A stretch of 36,363 nt of DNA from Pirellulales bacterium (GCA_016779265.1 JADHNY010000032.1:1-36363), one strand, 5' to 3'. Shown: positions 1 to 7,718, numbered from the stretch's first letter. The notes: generated by a model from the sequence alone, not told the origin. Numbers and translations: made by a program.

Positions 1-885
1 TTCTTCCAGAGCGTGAAGCAGGGAAGCGTCGAGGCATGCCACGACAGGCGGGCGGCCTGGTCACCGCTCGGAGCCACCAGCATCGCCGTCGCCATACCGT
101 CATCATCAGGGCGAATCTGACAGAAATGCACCTGTTCACCGCGGCCTGCCTGGGGAGCGGCATACCGGTTCCAGCTGAGCACATCTCCCACGGCCGCACC
201 GTCGCGGGGAGCCAGTTCCTCAACTGCCGCGACCAGTTCCGCCCCTTCTCCCAGCAGCGGCTGGCCGAAGTTGCAGTGGTAGAGCATCTGGATCTCTGCC
301 GGCCGCTGCGAGACGTTCTCGACCCGGTCCGTCCAGGCCACACTCGGCCGATCTGCACGCAGCGTGAGCGTGGTGGTCATCCGCAGGGAGTGCTGCAGAA
401 ACCTCGTTTCGTACACGCTGCCGGTCAGCGAGATCGTCCCGGCCGTGTCGTCGAGGACGACCTCAAGGCTGGTGGCGGGAAGGTTGGCAATCCGGCCATG
501 CAGGCCATGGGCAAGCCTCCCGGACGCATCAAAGTCGGGCGCCCCGTTGGAAATCAGCCCGCATCGACAGACCAGCTCATCAAAGCCGGCAAGCCAGCCG
601 AGCCCGCTCGGCTCATCCACCCGCACAAAGCTCGGGTGCACGGGGCCCTGGACGGGCGACTGCCAGCCGAGTTCCACCTGCCCGGCGCACATCTTCCAGA
701 TGCCAAGCCCTCGATCGGGCAGTACAAACAGCCGCGTGTCTCCAGCGACAAGTTCGACCAAGAGCACCCCTGCCCGCAGTCCTCCTTGCAGCCGACGCGA
801 ACGAAGCGTGAGCGGGCCGAGCGTGTCTTCGCACTCAGGAAAACCGGCCTCATCGCCAATCAAGACATGCTTTTTCGTTGCCATC
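1..885 (-). CDS. DUF4432 family protein (aldose-1-epimerase-like), C-terminus beyond window edge
   Basis: An uninterrupted reading frame of 295 codons runs from ATG at 885 to base 1 with no stop, so the gene is partial. GAGG lies 7 bases before the ATG. Recognisable stretches are LPDRGLGIWK (residues 55-64), GLGWLAGFDELVCRCGL (94-110), HGLHGRIANLPA (126-137) and LYHCNFGQPLL (201-211). These match the DUF4432 family, beta-sandwich proteins of the galactose-mutarotase fold that are thought to bind or epimerise sugars. No signal peptide is visible, so a cytoplasmic location is likely. The gene is divergent from the glmU-like gene across 174 bases. Family assignment is by remembered motifs; the substrate is unknown. 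The plus-strand reading frames that cover this stretch are shadows. Confidence 0.8.
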
Positions 886-1059
886 ACACCACCTCGCGTG
901 TACCCCTTCCCCACTCACGCCCGACGAATCGACCAGTCGTTCCGTTGGGCAAGATCGAACTGTCACCGTATTCTGCACGCCGGTTCGCGGCGGCGCCTCG
1001 CCCGAGCCCCATGGACCTCCTTTTTGTTTCCGCCTCTGCCCGACCTGAGGAGTCTTCCC

Positions 1060-1869
1060 GTGCCCGATGCCCCTGCCGCACCATCGCCAACCGACCCCCA
1101 GGCCATTGCCGAGCCACTTGCGGTGATTTTGGCCGCAGGCCGCGGCACACGCATGGGGGGAGACCGCCCCAAGGTGCTCTTTGAGGCCAACGGCAAGCCC
1201 CTTGTCCGCTGGGTGCTCGACGCCCTCGAGACAGCAGGCATCCACCGCCGCGTGGTTGTCGTCGGCTATGGTGCGGAACAGGTGGAGGCAGCCCTCTCCG
1301 GCATCGAGGGCGTATCCTTCGCCCTCCAGGAACAACAGCGGGGCACGGGTGATGCTGTGGCGGCAGCGTCACAGGCCATCGCGCAGGCGGTCAACGAGGC
1401 GGGCGGCGCTCGCGTTCCCGTGCTGATTGTCACGGGAGATTCCCCGATGCTTCAGCCGGCGAGCATTCAACGCCTTCTCACCGCCTTTGCCGAGCAGCCC
1501 ACAGCCTGCCTGCTGGGCACCGCCATGACCGAAGATCCCGACGGACTCGGTCGCGTGGTTCGCGACGAATCCGGTCGTTTTCAGCGGATTGTTGAACACA
1601 AAGATGCCACCGAAGCCGAACGCAGCATCTGCGAGGTCAACATGAGCACCTACCTGTTCGACGGCGAAGGCCTGCTGTGGTCGCTCGCGAGGCTCGACAC
1701 GTCGAACGCGTCGGGCGAGTACTACCTCACCGACTGCCCTGGCCTCCTTCAGAAACGTGGGGATCTCGTGGAGGCCCGAGCCTGCCTCGAGCCATGTGAA
1801 CGGCTCTCCGTCAACACGCCCGACCAGCTGGCGATTGTCGCAGCAGCGCTCGCGGCGCGAACGGCTTGA
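1060..1869 (+). CDS. glmU: GlmU-like UDP-N-acetylglucosamine pyrophosphorylase, uridyltransferase domain only
   Basis: Nucleotidyltransferase of 269 aa expected to make UDP-GlcNAc from UTP and GlcNAc-1-phosphate for peptidoglycan or LPS. The GTG start at 1060 is chosen because TGAGGAG ends 8 bases before it and the protein then begins just ahead of the fold. Conserved elements: LAAGRGTRMGGDRPK (24-38), the QEQQRGTGDAV loop (90-100), TGDSPM with metal-binding D127, IVEHKDA (177-183), GEYYLTD (219-225) and N252 in VNTPDQL. The chain ends where the left-handed beta-helix acetyltransferase domain of full-length GlmU (about 450 aa) would begin, so GlcN-1-P acetylation must come from another protein. 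The next gene is prs, as in Firmicutes glmU-prs. A related sugar nucleotide as substrate cannot be excluded. Confidence 0.85.
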   Translation: MPDAPAAPSPTDPQAIAEPLAVILAAGRGTRMGGDRPKVLFEANGKPLVRWVLDALETAGIHRRVVVVGYGAEQVEAALSGIEGVSFALQEQQRGTGDAVAAASQAIAQAVNEAGGARVPVLIVTGDSPMLQPASIQRLLTAFAEQPTACLLGTAMTEDPDGLGRVVRDESGRFQRIVEHKDATEAERSICEVNMSTYLFDGEGLLWSLARLDTSNASGEYYLTDCPGLLQKRGDLVEARACLEPCERLSVNTPDQLAIVAAALAARTA

Positions 1870-1962
1870 TCCCCATCGCCGATCGGTACAGGATGCCCTA
1901 CCTCTTCGGCTCTCTTGCGACGCGTTTTCACCAACTGGCCAGCGGGGATTTCGGTGCTGCCC

Positions 1963-2907
1963 ATGAATGACCTCAAGATCTTCAGTGGGTCGGCCAACCC
2001 GGCTCTTTCCCAAGACATCTGCCGCTACCTGAATCTCCCGATGGGAAAGATCACCCTCGGACGGTTTCCCGACGGCGAAATCTCCTGCAAGATCGACGAA
2101 GACGTCCGCGGCCGAGACGTCTTTATCGTGCAGCCGACCTGTCCACCGGTGAACGAGCATCTCCTGGAGATGCTCGTGATGATCGACAGTTTTAAGCGTG
2201 CAAGTTCCTATCGCATCACGGCTGTGATGCCCTATTTCGGCTACGCACGGCAGGACCGCAAGGACTCCGGCCGCGTGCCGATCACCGCCAAACTCGTTGC
2301 CAACCTGATCACGCGAGCAGGTGCCGACAGGGTGCTGGCGATGGACCTCCACGCAGCCCAGATCCAGGGCTTCTTCGACGTTCCGGTGGATCACCTCTAC
2401 GCGGCCCCCGTGCTCAATAACTACTTCCAGTCGCTCGATTTCCCTTCGGAAGAACTGGTGGTGATCAGCGCCGACGAGGGGGGGATCAAGCGAGCGGTTG
2501 GGCATGCGAAGCGGTTTAACGCTCCCCTCGCGATCGTGGACAAGCGACGCCTCTCGGCCGACACCACCGAAGGGGCAAACCTGATCGGTGCCAATGTCGA
2601 AGGCCGCACCGCCATCATGTTCGATGACATGATCAGCACCGCTGGCTCGATCTGCTCTGCAGCCGAAGTCGTCCACGCCCACGGTGCCAAAGCCATCTAC
2701 GCTGCGGCGACGCACGGCCTGCTGGTCGGTCCGGCCCTGGAACGCCTGCGAGCCGCCCCTTTTAAGGGGATTGTGGTCACCGACTCGATTCCGCTTCCAC
2801 CGGAGCGGATGCTGCCAAACGTCACCGTGCTCTCGGTGGCGAGCCTCCTCGGGCAGGCAATTAAGCGGATTCACCGCAACGAGTCGGTCAGCATGATGTT
2901 TCAGTAG
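1963..2907 (+). CDS. prs: Ribose-phosphate pyrophosphokinase (PRPP synthase)
   Basis: Makes PRPP from ribose-5-phosphate and ATP for purine, pyrimidine, His, Trp and NAD synthesis in the cytoplasm. The 314 aa product has the family length. Visible motifs are FSGSANP at the N-terminus, GRFPDGE (42-48 region), the ATP-loop sequence RQDRKDSGRVPITAKL, LDLHAAQIQGFF-type metal site (MDLHAAQIQGFF), catalytic-loop AIVDKRR, and the PRPP-binding loop FDDMISTAGS. That last loop reads DDMIDTAGT in most bacteria, so the second acidic position is Ser here. ATG 1963 gives the usual MNDLKIFSG start. A GTG at 1954 in the same frame has a better-placed GGGG and could be used instead. It follows the glmU-like gene by 93 bases. 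Confidence 0.95.
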   Translation: MNDLKIFSGSANPALSQDICRYLNLPMGKITLGRFPDGEISCKIDEDVRGRDVFIVQPTCPPVNEHLLEMLVMIDSFKRASSYRITAVMPYFGYARQDRKDSGRVPITAKLVANLITRAGADRVLAMDLHAAQIQGFFDVPVDHLYAAPVLNNYFQSLDFPSEELVVISADEGGIKRAVGHAKRFNAPLAIVDKRRLSADTTEGANLIGANVEGRTAIMFDDMISTAGSICSAAEVVHAHGAKAIYAAATHGLLVGPALERLRAAPFKGIVVTDSIPLPPERMLPNVTVLSVASLLGQAIKRIHRNESVSMMFQ

Positions 2908-2942
2908 CCAGAATGCGGGGGCTCCGAAGACCGAAATGGCAC

Positions 2943-2970
2943 TTGCGGAAGGGCTACCGCATGGCACAAT
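2943..2970 (+). promoter_or_regulatory. Possible promoter of rplY-pth
   Basis: TTGCGG at 2943-2948 and CACAAT at 2965-2970 are separated by 16 bases in the 235-base gap between prs and rplY. The hexamers match the sigma-70 consensus at three and four of six positions. This is a weak match found by eye. The rest of the gap shows no gene. Confidence 0.25.
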
Positions 2971-3142
2971 ACGAGGCTCGGTTATCGGTGGGCTGCACGC
3001 GGCCCGCACAGACCGAAGAGGCGATTGCCACTGAAGCGTCGCCCCGCTGGTGAATGCTGGGTTTTGATCAGCGAGAAGCCCAGAACAGCACAGCGTTCCA
3101 GATCAGCACAGACCGATCAGCAGCAGACAGGAATGAGGAGCG

Positions 3143-3772
3143 ATGAGTAGCGAATCACTCGAAGTGATGCCACGAGAGTTGACCGGAACTGCCGAATGCC
3201 GACGGATGCGGCGGCAGGGTCTGGTGCCGGCCGTTCTGTATGGCCACGGCGAAGAGTGCGTGAACTTGGTTGCCAAGCGAGAGGCCGTTGAGGCGGTCGT
3301 TCGGCACGGCAGCGTGTTTGTGGAACTCCACGGTGCGGTGACGAGCGGTGCTGTGATCCGCGAACTGCAGTGGGACACATTCGGCACTCGCCCCCTACAC
3401 ATCGACTTTGTTCGGGCCAGCAAGAGCGAGCGAGTGCATGTGAAGGTGCCGCTCGATATGAAGGGCGAGAGCCCTGGCCACCGCAACGGTGGCGTGGTGA
3501 CGCTGGTGGTGCACGAACTCGAACTTGAGTGCACCCCCGATGCGATTCCGGACCATCTCCATGCCGTGATCAACGACCTTGATGTTGGCGGAAGTATCAA
3601 GGTGAGCGACCTCCAGCTCCCAGAGGGCGCTCGGGTGCTTGCCGACGCGGACGAGGTTCTCGTCACCTGCGTCCGGCCTGGTGAGAAAGGGTCGGCGGAG
3701 GAAGAGGAGTCGGCGTCAGAGCCTGAAGTCATTGGCCGGAAGCCGGCTGAGGACGGTGAGGGGGCTGAGTAG
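3143..3772 (+). CDS. rplY: 50S ribosomal protein L25 (TL5/Ctc family)
   Basis: Binds 5S rRNA in the large ribosomal subunit; the long form is also called general stress protein Ctc. The 209 aa chain has the two-domain layout: an N-terminal 5S-binding domain (about 8-95, with RRMRRQGLVPAVLYGHG and PLHIDFVRAS) and a C-terminal beta domain (about 98-185, with VPLDMKGESPG and LELECTPDAIPDHLHAVINDLDVG). It ends in an acidic, Glu-rich tail. AATGAGGAG lies 4 bases before the ATG, a clear ribosome binding site. Its place between prs and pth is the same as that of ctc in Bacillus. Confidence 0.93.
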   Translation: MSSESLEVMPRELTGTAECRRMRRQGLVPAVLYGHGEECVNLVAKREAVEAVVRHGSVFVELHGAVTSGAVIRELQWDTFGTRPLHIDFVRASKSERVHVKVPLDMKGESPGHRNGGVVTLVVHELELECTPDAIPDHLHAVINDLDVGGSIKVSDLQLPEGARVLADADEVLVTCVRPGEKGSAEEEESASEPEVIGRKPAEDGEGAE

Positions 3773-3864
3773 AACCTGGCAGACGGAAACCAAGCAGAAC
3801 GAGCTGATTCCCCGCGGTGCCCCTGCGGGAGCCCTTCAGCTCGAACTGTGAAGCCCCTCGATTC

Positions 3865-4422
3865 ATGAAACTGATCGTCGGACTCGGCAACCCGGGACGC
3901 GCCTACGAAGGCACACGCCACAACATTGGCTTTGATGTGCTGGAAAAACTGGCTGCGAGAGCGGGTGCTCCTGCACGACGGGCTCGTTTTCAGGGCGAAG
4001 TCGCTCAGATCAGCCTGCGGGGTACGTCCGCGATGCTGCTGTGGCCGATGACATGGATGAATTTAAGCGGTTCGAGCGTGCTAGCCGCGAGGGACTTCTA
4101 CAAGGTCGCGAATGCGGACATACTAGTGGTGTGTGACGACTTTCAACTGTCAAAGGGCACAATTCGGATTCGCGGGAAGGGATCTTCAGGCGGCCAGAAA
4201 GGCCTTGCCGATGTCACTCGGCGGCTCGGTGGCGAGGATATTCCTAGGCTGCGTGTCGGCATTGGGCCGGTGCCGACAAACTGGGCCTGCCCCGACTTTG
4301 TGTTGGGGAAGTTCAGTCGTGATGAACGACCCGACGTCGATGCATCGATTGAACGGTCTGCAGACGCGGTTGAGGAGTGGGCTGCGACGGGCATTGAAGC
4401 AGCGATGAACCGGTACAACTGA
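3865..4422 (+). CDS. pth: Peptidyl-tRNA hydrolase
   Basis: Cytoplasmic enzyme that cleaves peptidyl-tRNA released from stalled ribosomes. It is 185 aa from ATG 3865, chosen because the family begins MKLIVGLGNPG. Catalytic and binding residues seen: N9 in GNPG, H19 in TRHNIGF, N66 in TWMNLSG and D91 in CDDFQL. The stretch that reads GGHNGL in E. coli reads GGQKGL here (Q111, K112), so the tRNA-contacting Asn114 equivalent is Lys and the neighbouring His is Gln. The end FVLGKF is conserved. The gene follows rplY by 92 bases without an obvious terminator and was probably co-transcribed with it. Confidence 0.93.
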   Translation: MKLIVGLGNPGRAYEGTRHNIGFDVLEKLAARAGAPARRARFQGEVAQISLRGTSAMLLWPMTWMNLSGSSVLAARDFYKVANADILVVCDDFQLSKGTIRIRGKGSSGGQKGLADVTRRLGGEDIPRLRVGIGPVPTNWACPDFVLGKFSRDERPDVDASIERSADAVEEWAATGIEAAMNRYN

Positions 4423-4538
4423 TCTCGTTGAGTGGCCTCTGATCCAATCCGGTGGCCCAAACACCACAAACTTTCGATATTTTGAGCCCAGCAGCGGCCA
4501 AACAAAACACGAGTCCGACGACAACAGGAGTGATGCAG

Positions 4539-4886
4539 ATGGCGTTTTACGAGGGGATGTTCATCCTCGATCCCACGAAGTACTCACGCGACCCAGAGCA
4601 GGTGACCAACGCGATCGGTGAGATGATCACCAACGCGGGTGGTGAACTGCTTGCGTCCCGCGTCTGGGACGAGCGGAAGCTCGCCTACCCGATCCGTGGG
4701 TTTAAGAAGGGAGTCTACTGGCTGACCTACTTTCGCATGGAAGGCACAGGGATCGCCCCCCTCGAGCGGCAGTGCCAGTTGAGCGACGAAATCCTCCGTC
4801 AGCTGTTTCTGAAGCTCGACCAACGCATTGCCGACGCCATCATGCAGCACATCACCGAAGCGGATGCCGCGCCGGCCGAGGCGTGA
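4539..4886 (+). CDS. rpsF: 30S ribosomal protein S6
   Basis: Component of the small-subunit platform, 115 aa. Two ATGs lie close together (4533 and 4539). AGGAG at 4526-4530 is only 2 bases from the first and 8 from the second, so 4539 is chosen; it also gives the family start MAFYEGMFILDP. Conserved S6 features are the initial YEGMFILD strand, RVWDERKLAYPIRGFKKGVYWLTYF and LKLDQRIADAI. The stop codon TGA (4884-4886) overlaps the first palindrome in front of ssb. In many bacteria S6 pairs with S18 (rpsR), which is not in this cluster. Confidence 0.93.
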   Translation: MAFYEGMFILDPTKYSRDPEQVTNAIGEMITNAGGELLASRVWDERKLAYPIRGFKKGVYWLTYFRMEGTGIAPLERQCQLSDEILRQLFLKLDQRIADAIMQHITEADAAPAEA

Positions 4887-4898
4887 ACGAATGTTCAC
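4883..4898. promoter_or_regulatory. Palindromic operator 1 upstream of ssb (LexA-box-like)
   Basis: Perfect inverted repeat GTGAAC-GAAT-GTTCAC overlapping the rpsF stop codon. Its core GAAC-N4-GTTC is the same as the core of the Bacillus LexA (DinR) box. A second copy with identical half-sites lies 55 bases downstream. The palindromes are seen directly; LexA binding is inferred. Confidence 0.65.
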
Positions 4899-4906
4899 AA
4901 TAAAAC

Positions 4907-4935
4907 TTGCAGCCACAATGACAGCACGCTACCAT
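4907..4935 (+). promoter_or_regulatory. Likely ssb promoter between the two palindromes
   Basis: TTGCAG at 4907-4912 and TACCAT at 4930-4935 are separated by 17 bases. Transcription would start near 4942, inside the second palindrome. The position between two operator-like palindromes raises confidence in otherwise moderate hexamers. Confidence 0.45.
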
Positions 4936-4937
4936 TG

Positions 4938-4953
4938 GTGAACAAAAGTTCAC
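4938..4953. promoter_or_regulatory. Palindromic operator 2 upstream of ssb (LexA-box-like)
   Basis: Perfect inverted repeat GTGAAC-AAAA-GTTCAC, 27 bases before the ssb ATG and 2 bases after the proposed -10 hexamer. A repressor bound here would cover the transcription start. Both half-sites are identical to those of the palindrome at 4883-4898. Confidence 0.7.
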
Positions 4954-4980
4954 GCGACTGCAAGCACAAGGAGTTTCGAC

Positions 4981-5463
4981 ATGGCAAGCTTCAACAGAGT
5001 GATCCTGCTAGGAAATGTCACCCGCGACCCCGAGTTGCGGTACATCTCGTCGGGAACCGCAGTGACTGACGTGGGGCTCGCGGTTAACGATCGCAGGAAG
5101 AACGCGTCAGGCGAGTGGGTTGAAGAGACGACGTTTGTCGATGTCACGCTCTGGGGACGTACCGCCGAAGTTGCTGGTGAGTATGTCACCAAAGGTTCAC
5201 CACTGCTGATTGAGGGACGTCTGAAGCTCGACACCTGGGAAAAGGACGGCAAGAAAAACTCGAAGCTGCGAGTGGTCTGCGACCGCATGCAGCTCCTCGG
5301 TGGTCGGGGTGATGGCGGCGGTGGACGAGGTCGGAGCTCGCGGCCTGCCAACGAACAGCAAGCCAACGACCAGCACAACAGCGGTGGAGAAAGCTACGAA
5401 TCAGCTGGAAGTTCGTCAGGCGGCAGCGACTCTTTTGGGGGGGATGACGATATTCCGTTCTAG
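4981..5463 (+). CDS. ssb: Single-stranded DNA-binding protein
   Basis: Coats single-stranded DNA in replication, repair and recombination. The 160 aa chain has an N-terminal OB fold (about 1-105: [52 protein letters not shown]), then a Gly/Ser/Asn-rich linker (about 106-150) and the acidic tip DDDIPF that recruits partner proteins. AAGGAG lies 7 bases before the ATG. It has its own 94-base upstream region with two operator-like palindromes and a promoter-like sequence, so it is probably controlled apart from rpsF. Confidence 0.96.
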   Translation: MASFNRVILLGNVTRDPELRYISSGTAVTDVGLAVNDRRKNASGEWVEETTFVDVTLWGRTAEVAGEYVTKGSPLLIEGRLKLDTWEKDGKKNSKLRVVCDRMQLLGGRGDGGGGRGRSSRPANEQQANDQHNSGGESYESAGSSSGGSDSFGGDDDIPF

Positions 5464-5575
5464 TCGGGCTGTTCTCATCAGGACTGGAGTTCACATCCCC
5501 TGAGCCTGCGACACGACTGCCTTTCGCAACATCACAAGCTCACGCATACCAATCGCTCTCACAGACAAGACATTC

Positions 5576-5610
5576 ACGCCAACTCTCACAATCCAACGCC
5601 AACTCTCACA
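5576..5610 (+). repeat. Short tandem direct repeat upstream of rplI
   Basis: ACGCCAACTCTCACA occurs at 5576-5590 and again at 5596-5610, a 20-base period. A degenerate relative (CAATCGCTCTCACAG) lies just upstream, near 5550. The repeat ends 12 bases before the rplI ATG, and its last bases overlap the only plausible ribosome binding site (GGGA, 5611-5614). Role unknown. Confidence 0.6.
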
Positions 5611-5622
5611 GGGAATCACATA

Positions 5623-6240
5623 ATGAGCGACACCGACACCGCTGTTTCAGAAGCCCCGGCGACCGAAGCACCCGCCGCAAAGACTGCGGCCCCTGCAAGC
5701 AACGGTCCTCGTGGCAAGCGACGCGCCCGCCAGAAGGCTGGCCTGCAACTGCCCCGTGGCCCTCGCGGTGGCGTCGAGCTGCTCCTCATCCAGAGCGTCG
5801 AACACCTCGGCAAGCAGGGTGAGGTCGTTGAGGTGAAGCGTGGCTTTGCCCTGAACTACCTGCTGCCACAGGGCCTGGCCACGATCGCCACCGATCACCA
5901 CAAGCGAATGGTGCAGAAGCACCGCGCGAAGCTCGATGAAATCGCTCGCCAGCGAATGGCCAGCCTGCGTGCTGTGCTGGGTGAACTGGCTCGCACGAGC
6001 GTCACCATTGAGGCCAATGCCAACGACGAAGGCCATCTCTATGGCTCTGTCGGGCCGACCGAGATTTCGCGGTCGCTGAAGCAGCAGGATCTTACCGTCA
6101 GCCCCGATCAGATCATTCTGCAAGGTCCTCTGAAGGAAGTTGGCCTCTACACGGTGAAGGTGCGGCTCGCCGCCGACGCCGAAGGCGACCTCAAGGTCTG
6201 GGTTGTGCCGATGAGCAGCGAGGCCGCATCGTCCACCTGA
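5623..6240 (+). CDS. rplI: 50S ribosomal protein L9 with a basic N-terminal extension
   Basis: Binds 23S rRNA at the base of the L1 stalk. The 205 aa product is longer than usual (about 150). The L9 fold starts near residue 50 (VELLLIQSVEHLGKQGEVVEVKRGFALNYLLPQGLA) and continues through the connecting helix (about 88-118) to a C-terminal domain ending near 195. The first 49 residues are an Ala/Pro-rich stretch followed by the basic RGKRRARQK. No ATG, GTG or TTG lies close to the start of the fold in this frame, so the extension is probably translated. rpsR, normally between ssb and rplI, is absent from the 159-base gap, which is too short to hold it. Confidence 0.93.
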   Translation: MSDTDTAVSEAPATEAPAAKTAAPASNGPRGKRRARQKAGLQLPRGPRGGVELLLIQSVEHLGKQGEVVEVKRGFALNYLLPQGLATIATDHHKRMVQKHRAKLDEIARQRMASLRAVLGELARTSVTIEANANDEGHLYGSVGPTEISRSLKQQDLTVSPDQIILQGPLKEVGLYTVKVRLAADAEGDLKVWVVPMSSEAASST

Positions 6241-6269
6241 GGTAAAGACTCAGACGCCAGGAGGGCAGG

Positions 6270-7718
6270 ATGGCCACCAAGGCAGCCACGGGGGGGAACG
6301 GCCGTTGGCGACGACGAGACCGCGAGGCCGACTCGTCTGACGGCTCAGACTTTGCCGTGTTTCGTGAACAGCCAGTCAGCACGAATGCTGAGCGTGCCGT
6401 TCTCGGCAGCGTGCTGCTGAAGCCTGACGTCTGCGATGACGTGGCGCTCCTCGTGCGAAGTGACGACTTCCACGACGATGCCCATCGGCTCCTGTTTGAG
6501 CATCTCCAAGACCTGCACGATACCGGCAAGCAGATCGACGCCACGATCCTGCTGGAACGCCTCAGGGCGAAAGGCGACCTCGACCGAATCGGTGGCGCAA
6601 AGGCGCTTGCCGAGATTATCGAGTCGGTGCCGCATGCTGCCCATGCCGTGCACTACGCAGAGATCGTTCGCGATAAGGCGATCCTCCGCTCGATGATCGA
6701 TGCGGGCACCGACATCCTGCGAGATGCCTACGACTCACCTGATGAACCGCGTGCGTTGCTTGGACGTGCTGAAGAGAAGATCTTTTCGATTCTCGAGCGT
6801 CGCAGCGGCACCGAAGCACAGGCGATTCGCGACGTGCTCGAGGAGTCGCTCGTGCGGATGGATGCCCGCATGAAGCATGAGCAGACCCTCGGTGGGGTTG
6901 AGACGGGGTTTACCGATCTCGATACCCTCTGCGGCGGCCTGCACAACTCCGAACTGATCATCCTCGCCGCTCGCCCGAGTATGGGAAAAACCGCTCTCGC
7001 GATGAACATCGCCGAGCATGTGTCAGTGGCGGATGGCAATCCGGTGCTGTTTGTCAGCCTCGAAATGGCCTCGCTGGAGTTGGCAGACCGTCTCCTCTGC
7101 TCTGCCGCTCAGGTCAACGGCCATCGCCTTCGCAACGGCACGATTTCCCAAGAAGACCGCCGTCGCCTTGTGCAGAAGTCTTCTGAGATCAGTGCTGCCC
7201 CGCTGTTTATAGACGACACGCCGGGCCGTACGCTGACGGAAATCGCAGCCGTGGCCCGCCGCCTGAAGCGAAAGAACGGCCTTTCGCTGATCGTCATCGA
7301 CTACCTGCAGCTGATCGAGCCGGACAACCCACGCGACCCGCGACAGGAACAGGTCGCTCGCATTGCCCGCCGCCTGAAGATGATGTCGCGTGAACTCGAT
7401 GTGCCTGTGCTCTGCCTCGCCCAGCTCAATCGACAGGCCGAAGCCAGCCGCGACAACCGTCCGCGTCTGAACCACCTGCGAGAGTCCGGAGCCATTGAGC
7501 AGGATGCTGACGTGGTGATGTTTGTGCACCGCGAAGAGTACTACCAGACCAACGAAGAAGATCGGGAACGCGTGAAGGGACAGGCCGAGATCATCGTGGC
7601 CAAGCAACGAAACGGTCCCACCGACGACGTGAAGCTACTCTGGCAGCACGAGCACACCCGTTTTGTGAACCTTGAGCAGCGGTCCTACGACGAGTTCGAG
7701 CAGTTCGGCGGGTACTGA
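6270..7718 (+). CDS. dnaB: Replicative DNA helicase DnaB
   Basis: Hexameric 5'-3' helicase of the replication fork, 482 aa. A charged N-terminal extension of about 35 residues precedes the DnaB N-domain (about 36-150; NAERAVLGSVLL). The RecA-like motor follows: Walker A ARPSMGKTA (234-242; K240, T241), FVSLEMAS with catalytic E265, Walker B LIVIDYLQL (340-348), the LAQLNRQ sensor (383-389) and RESGAIEQDADVV (404-416). AGGAGGG sits directly upstream of the ATG. No intein or insertion is visible. It ends the plus-strand block that starts with the glmU-like gene, and it follows rplI by 29 bases. Confidence 0.96.
   Translation: MATKAATGGNGRWRRRDREADSSDGSDFAVFREQPVSTNAERAVLGSVLLKPDVCDDVALLVRSDDFHDDAHRLLFEHLQDLHDTGKQIDATILLERLRAKGDLDRIGGAKALAEIIESVPHAAHAVHYAEIVRDKAILRSMIDAGTDILRDAYDSPDEPRALLGRAEEKIFSILERRSGTEAQAIRDVLEESLVRMDARMKHEQTLGGVETGFTDLDTLCGGLHNSELIILAARPSMGKTALAMNIAEHVSVADGNPVLFVSLEMASLELADRLLCSAAQVNGHRLRNGTISQEDRRRLVQKSSEISAAPLFIDDTPGRTLTEIAAVARRLKRKNGLSLIVIDYLQLIEPDNPRDPRQEQVARIARRLKMMSRELDVPVLCLAQLNRQAEASRDNRPRLNHLRESGAIEQDADVVMFVHREEYYQTNEEDRERVKGQAEIIVAKQRNGPTDDVKLLWQHEHTRFVNLEQRSYDEFEQFGGY

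Noticed and set aside
364-1059. N-terminal 232-residue extension of the glmU-like protein
   Set aside because: Low-complexity and antisense to the DUF4432 gene; a good ribosome binding site and GTG at 1060 mark the true start.
36-1184. Long plus-strand frame over the left edge
   Set aside because: Rich in Arg, Pro and His with no recognisable motif; it mirrors the DUF4432 gene on the other strand and runs into the glmU-like gene in a different frame.
1369-3009. 546-residue minus-strand frame opposite glmU-like gene and prs
   Set aside because: Opposite two well-conserved enzymes; no motif and His/Arg-rich composition typical of an antisense shadow in GC-rich DNA.
3809-3832. CCCGC...GCGGG inverted repeat between rplY and pth, considered as a terminator
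   Set aside because: Short stem without a following T-run; rplY and pth are probably one transcript.
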